Assembly: GCF_900115125.1 (NCBI RefSeq) | Contig: NZ_FOVJ01000006.1 | Location: 1 to 64,000, forward strand | Source: Nitrosospira briensis | GTDB lineage: Bacteria; Pseudomonadota; Gammaproteobacteria; Burkholderiales; Nitrosomonadaceae | Direction: 5' to 3' | Length of the DNA stretch: 64,000 nucleotides | Made by a program: the position numbers and the translations under genes | In this document: positions 60,949 to 64,000 of the stretch, in pieces | How positions within the stretch are numbered: the stretch's first letter is position 1 | How the letters are laid out: each line of letters begins with the position of its first letter | Notes under the pieces: generated by a model | Databases searched by the model: none | Seen by the model: only the letters and a program-made list of their open reading frames with translations | Told to the model about the DNA's origin: nothing

Positions 60949-61554
60949 TCAACTTCTGCTTGCCAGAGCGATGTATTTCCTGTGCAAAACACTTATTTGA
61001 CGCTCCAGATGGGCCATATCCGACGTGTTCAGGATCACATCGTCCGCTTTTTGCAGCCGTTCCTCGCGCGAATACTGTGTCGCCATGATGGCACGCACTG
61101 TTTGTTCACCCAGCCCAGGGCGAGCCATAGCACGGGCAATCTGATCATGCTCGCTGCAATCCACCACCAGCACACGCCCGATTAAATCCCGGTACTGGCC
61201 GGTTTCAAGCAATAGCGGCACCACTACTATTCCATAGACGGAAGAGACAAGCTCAACACGATGAGACACTTCAGCGCGGATGAGCGGGTGTAATATCGCT
61301 TCAAGCTTTTGACGTGCGTTGCTATCGGAAAATATCAGGCCGCGCATTTCTTTTCGCTTCAGGGCGCCTTCCGCCGTGATGAATTTGCTGGTAAAAACCT
61401 CGCGAATCGCAGCGATCGCACCACCTTGCGGCTCGGTAAGCTCATGCGAAATCACATCGGTATCGATAATGTCGACTCCAAGATCGGAAAAGAAGTTCGC
61501 AGCGGTAGTTTTACCGCTGCCAATTCCCCCGGTCAAACCAATCATCAAGGGCAT
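60949..61554 (-). CDS. coaE: Dephospho-CoA kinase
   Basis: A 201-residue kinase for the last step of coenzyme A synthesis. The P-loop is GLTGGIGSGKTT, followed by DLGVDIIDTDVISHEL; LIRAEVSHRV and VVVPLLLETGQY are further family markers. It lies 7 bases after pilD, in the same transcript. Confidence 0.96.
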   Translation of the reverse strand: MPLMIGLTGGIGSGKTTAANFFSDLGVDIIDTDVISHELTEPQGGAIAAIREVFTSKFITAEGALKRKEMRGLIFSDSNARQKLEAILHPLIRAEVSHRVELVSSVYGIVVVPLLLETGQYRDLIGRVLVVDCSEHDQIARAMARPGLGEQTVRAIMATQYSREERLQKADDVILNTSDMAHLERQISVLHRKYIALASRS

Positions 61555-61561
61555 GGTTGGG

Positions 61562-62422
61562 CTAGACCAAATTAAAATAGGCGCGATTGATCTGATTTCC
61601 CCAGAACAATGCGATGAAACCCCCGCCGACCAGATACGGCCCGAACGGGATGGGAACGTGACGTCCGTGCTTTCCTATCAGTATCAGTCCGAGCCCGGCG
61701 ATGGAACCGACCAGGGAAGAAAATAGAATGACCAGCGGCAGCATTTGCCATCCGAGCCATGCGCCGATGACGGCAAGCAATTTGAAGTCGCCCTGACCCA
61801 TGCCTTCCTTGCCGGTGATGAGCTTGTAGCCCCAATATACCGACCATAAGGCGAGATAACCGGCAACTGCACCAATCACCGCAGAACGGACGTCGGTGAA
61901 ACCTTCGCCTGAATTGACCAACAATCCAGTCCATAAAAGAGGTAAGGTAATGTCGTTGGGCAGCAGTTGGGTATCAATATCGATAAATGCCAGGGCAATC
62001 ATCGCCCAGGCAAAAACCAGGGCGGCGAAGGCTACGAGACCAAAGCCGAAATTCCAGGCAATAAAACCGCTGATAAGGCCGGTCAATGCTTCAATAGCAG
62101 GATAGCGCAGGGAGATGGTTGCACGGCACACGGAGCAACGGCCTTTCAACGCCAGGTAACTTATCAAGGGAATATTCTGAAGTGCGCTTATTTTATGGTC
62201 GCAATGAGGACAGGCGGAACGAGGGGCAACGATATTATATGGTTGCCGAACCTCGACCGGCTCGCCGCGCAACTCGGCACATTGCTCTTGCCATTCTCTC
62301 TCCAGCATTTTTGGCAGGCGATAAATAACCACATTTAAAAAACTGCCCATTGCCAGACCGATGATGGAACAGAACGAAATGAAGAAAGCCGGGGAGTTTT
62401 GCAACAGGTGAATAAATGACAT
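61562..62422 (-). CDS. pilD: Type IV prepilin peptidase/methyltransferase
   Basis: A 286-residue integral membrane aspartic protease that cleaves and N-methylates type IV prepilins and pseudopilins. The zinc-binding Cys tetrad is C71, C74, C96 and C99. The catalytic aspartates are in ALAFIDIDTQLLPND (about 148-150) and GMGQGDFKLL (D212). The N-terminal SFLNVVIYRLPKML methyltransferase-type segment is present, so it is bifunctional. No pilin genes are in the window. Confidence 0.95.
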   Translation of the reverse strand: MSFIHLLQNSPAFFISFCSIIGLAMGSFLNVVIYRLPKMLEREWQEQCAELRGEPVEVRQPYNIVAPRSACPHCDHKISALQNIPLISYLALKGRCSVCRATISLRYPAIEALTGLISGFIAWNFGFGLVAFAALVFAWAMIALAFIDIDTQLLPNDITLPLLWTGLLVNSGEGFTDVRSAVIGAVAGYLALWSVYWGYKLITGKEGMGQGDFKLLAVIGAWLGWQMLPLVILFSSLVGSIAGLGLILIGKHGRHVPIPFGPYLVGGGFIALFWGNQINRAYFNLV

Positions 62423-62436
62423 CTGATCTGCCGTAG

Positions 62437-63738
62437 CTACGATTCGGTGTACTCGCCCAGTGGCCCTTCTTGCTCTGTTGGCGCTGAAGTGGCAAAGATT
62501 CGTACTACCTTGACCACTCGATCCTGGGTCTGGATGATTTCCATCGGATAGCCGGCAATTTTAAGGCTGGTACCTGCTTCAGGAATATCCTGGAAGTGCT
62601 CCAGGATGAGGCCATTGAGGGTTTTTGGCCCCCCCAGCGGCAGTGCCAGGCCAAGCTTGCGGTTGAGATCGCGGAGCAGCGTGCTTCCTTCCACTATCAG
62701 GCTGCCATCTTCCTGTTTCAAAAATGTACCTACTTGCGATGGCGCGTGAGTGGTAAATTCGCCGATGATTTCTTCGACGATATCCTCGAGCGTTACCAAT
62801 CCCATCCATTCGCCGTACTCGTCCACTATAAGGCCCACTCTTTCGCGATTTTCCTGGAACAGTTGCAGTTGCGAAAACAGCGGGGTGCCGGAAGGAATAA
62901 AATATGGCGTACGCATGATTTTTTCCAATGTCGCAGAGGTGATTTCACCGCTTCTCATCTGATTCAACACTTTCCGCACGTGAATAATGCCCGCCACGTT
63001 ATCCAGCGTTCCCCGATACACCGGAAGGCGCGTGTGGTAACAGGTGAGTAACTGATTGTGGATGGTTTCATCGTCGTCGTCGAGATCTATGGCTTCTATC
63101 TGGCCGCGGGGCACCATGACATCGTCAACGGTAAAGGTTTCGAGATCGAATAGATTCAGTAACATGCTCTGGTGCTTTTTCCGAATGAAGTGTCCTGCTT
63201 CCAGCACCAGCGTCTTGAGTTCTTCCATGCTGATTTTTTGTGTGCCGTTATCCGCTGCGGGCTTCAAGCGCAGCATAATGAGCAGCGCCTGCACGAACAG
63301 ATTGACGAACCATACCACCGGATAAAAAAGTTTCAGTAACGGTGTCAGCACATAGCTGGACGCGAGCGCGATTTGCTCCGGGTAGGCGGCCGCGATAACC
63401 TTCGGTGTAATTTCGCTGAACACCAGAATGGCAAAAGTGACGCCTACCGTTCCAAAAAACAAGGCCAGGTCGCTTTGACCGAAGGAAATGGAAACAATCA
63501 CCGCCACCAGCGTCGCCGCTGCGGCATTCAACAGATTATTGCCAAGCAGGATGACGCCCAGAAGCCTGTCGGTATTCCTCAGAAGCCGGGTGGTCAAGCG
63601 GGCGCCGCGGTGTCCCTGTTTTGCAAGATGCTTCAACCGGTACCGGTTGATCGCCATCATGCTGGTTTCGGAAAGGGAAAAAAACGCAGATAGAATCAAC
63701 AGAACAGCCAGCGCTATCAGCAGCACATACAGCGGCAT
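62437..63738 (-). CDS. CNNM/CorC-family transporter with CBS domains
   Basis: A 433-residue protein: an N-terminal DUF21/CNNM membrane domain (LILSAFFSLSETSMMAINRY, then LLGVILLGNNLLNAAAATLV), two CBS domains (TVDDVMVPRGQIEAIDLDDD, then VGLIVDEYGEWMGLVTLEDI) and a CorC_HlyC domain (GSLIVEGSTLLRDLNRKLGL). Relatives move or sense Mg2+ (or Co2+). The ATG at 63736-63738 with TGGAAG upstream is preferred over the TTG at 63747. It precedes pilD by 14 bases and may be its operon partner. Confidence 0.92.
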   Translation of the reverse strand: MPLYVLLIALAVLLILSAFFSLSETSMMAINRYRLKHLAKQGHRGARLTTRLLRNTDRLLGVILLGNNLLNAAAATLVAVIVSISFGQSDLALFFGTVGVTFAILVFSEITPKVIAAAYPEQIALASSYVLTPLLKLFYPVVWFVNLFVQALLIMLRLKPAADNGTQKISMEELKTLVLEAGHFIRKKHQSMLLNLFDLETFTVDDVMVPRGQIEAIDLDDDDETIHNQLLTCYHTRLPVYRGTLDNVAGIIHVRKVLNQMRSGEITSATLEKIMRTPYFIPSGTPLFSQLQLFQENRERVGLIVDEYGEWMGLVTLEDIVEEIIGEFTTHAPSQVGTFLKQEDGSLIVEGSTLLRDLNRKLGLALPLGGPKTLNGLILEHFQDIPEAGTSLKIAGYPMEIIQTQDRVVKVVRIFATSAPTEQEGPLGEYTES

Positions 63739-63867
63739 GTCTTCCAATAGAAACGCCTTTATGCAAGTAGAAAAAATTCAGGACCGGCAGAGGACGGCGT
63801 CAGGGAATACTGTTGTATCGATACGCCCCCGCGCCTCAGCGATATTCGTTTCCAGCACACAGTGCTG

Positions 63868-64000
63868 TTAGCGCTGCAGTATCACTTCCAATACAAATTT
63901 ACTGCCGAGATAGGCCAGCAGCAGAAAGATAAACCCTGCCAGCGTCCAGCGAATCGCAATACGTCCCCGCCAGCCGTAGAACTGCCTCCCGGCCAGCAGG
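63868..64000 (-). CDS. CcsA/YpjD-like cytochrome c assembly protein, C-terminal fragment
   Basis: The last 43 codons of a gene that continues beyond the right edge. The fragment reads LLAGRQFYGWRGRIAIRWTL, then AGFIFLLLAYLGSKFVLEVI, ending LQR at a stop at 63868. This matches the end of the YpjD/CcsA (HemX-like) integral membrane family linked to cytochrome c maturation and corC neighbours. The remainder must be read from the adjoining sequence. Confidence 0.75.
   Translation of the reverse strand, partial: LLAGRQFYGWRGRIAIRWTLAGFIFLLLAYLGSKFVLEVILQR

Overview
The window looks like a chromosomal segment of a betaproteobacterium, most likely a Nitrosospira-type ammonia oxidiser (family Nitrosomonadaceae). 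This rests on a DUF2863 gene, ZapD, the general protein style, and a heavy load of copper and heavy-metal genes. The placement is by recognition only; no 16S rRNA, amo or hao gene is present. I found no tRNA, rRNA or CRISPR array.

Layout. (1) 0-2.1 kb: a broken beta/gamma-crystallin gene, a DUF421 membrane protein and an MscS-type channel. (2) 2.5-6.7 kb: a giant DUF748 (AsmA-like) envelope protein and a small membrane-anchored protein. (3) 7.2-13.9 kb, minus strand: a compact terminal-oxidase operon (CtaG-like factor, triheme cytochrome c, CoxB with a cytochrome c domain, a CaCA cation exchanger, a CoxA-CoxC fusion and a small membrane protein). (4) 13.9-21.5 kb: an accessory, repeat-rich patch. 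It holds a DUF2254 protein, a second MscS/crystallin locus paralogous to the left end, a truncated phospholipase-D gene, a Csp-type copper-storage protein, an HPP permease, an IS3 remnant and a GDPD pseudogene. (5) 21.5-30 kb: hydrolase, pyrophosphatase, GNAT, an intradiol dioxygenase, Lon, an arsR-arsI-chrA cluster and a cupin. (6) 30.6-37.4 kb: a czc-type RND efflux operon. (7) 37.5-50.7 kb: housekeeping genes (msrB, yciB, yciI, bolA, PpiC, alr, lplT, a tsaB-rimI-udg-lemA-TPM run, thpR, ispF, ispD). (8) 50.9-59.8 kb: the most unusual stretch. It has a receiver-less sigma-54 activator, paired upstream dyads and a good -24/-12 promoter in front of a FecR-TPR-outer-membrane-barrel fusion, then a membrane protein with two eight-cysteine modules, then a TIR-TM-TPR protein. 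(9) 60-64 kb: zapD, coaE, pilD, a CorC/CNNM protein and the end of a CcsA/YpjD-like gene.

How the parts may work together. The oxidase operon builds a proton-pumping haem-copper oxidase with its own cytochrome c donors and assembly factor. The Csp protein, CzcCBA, ArsR/ArsI and ChrA form a metal and metalloid defence and storage set. The 51-59.8 kb stretch could be a sigma-54-controlled cell-surface module with a TIR signalling or defence protein nearby. The promoter architecture is visible in the sequence; a functional link between the genes is inference.
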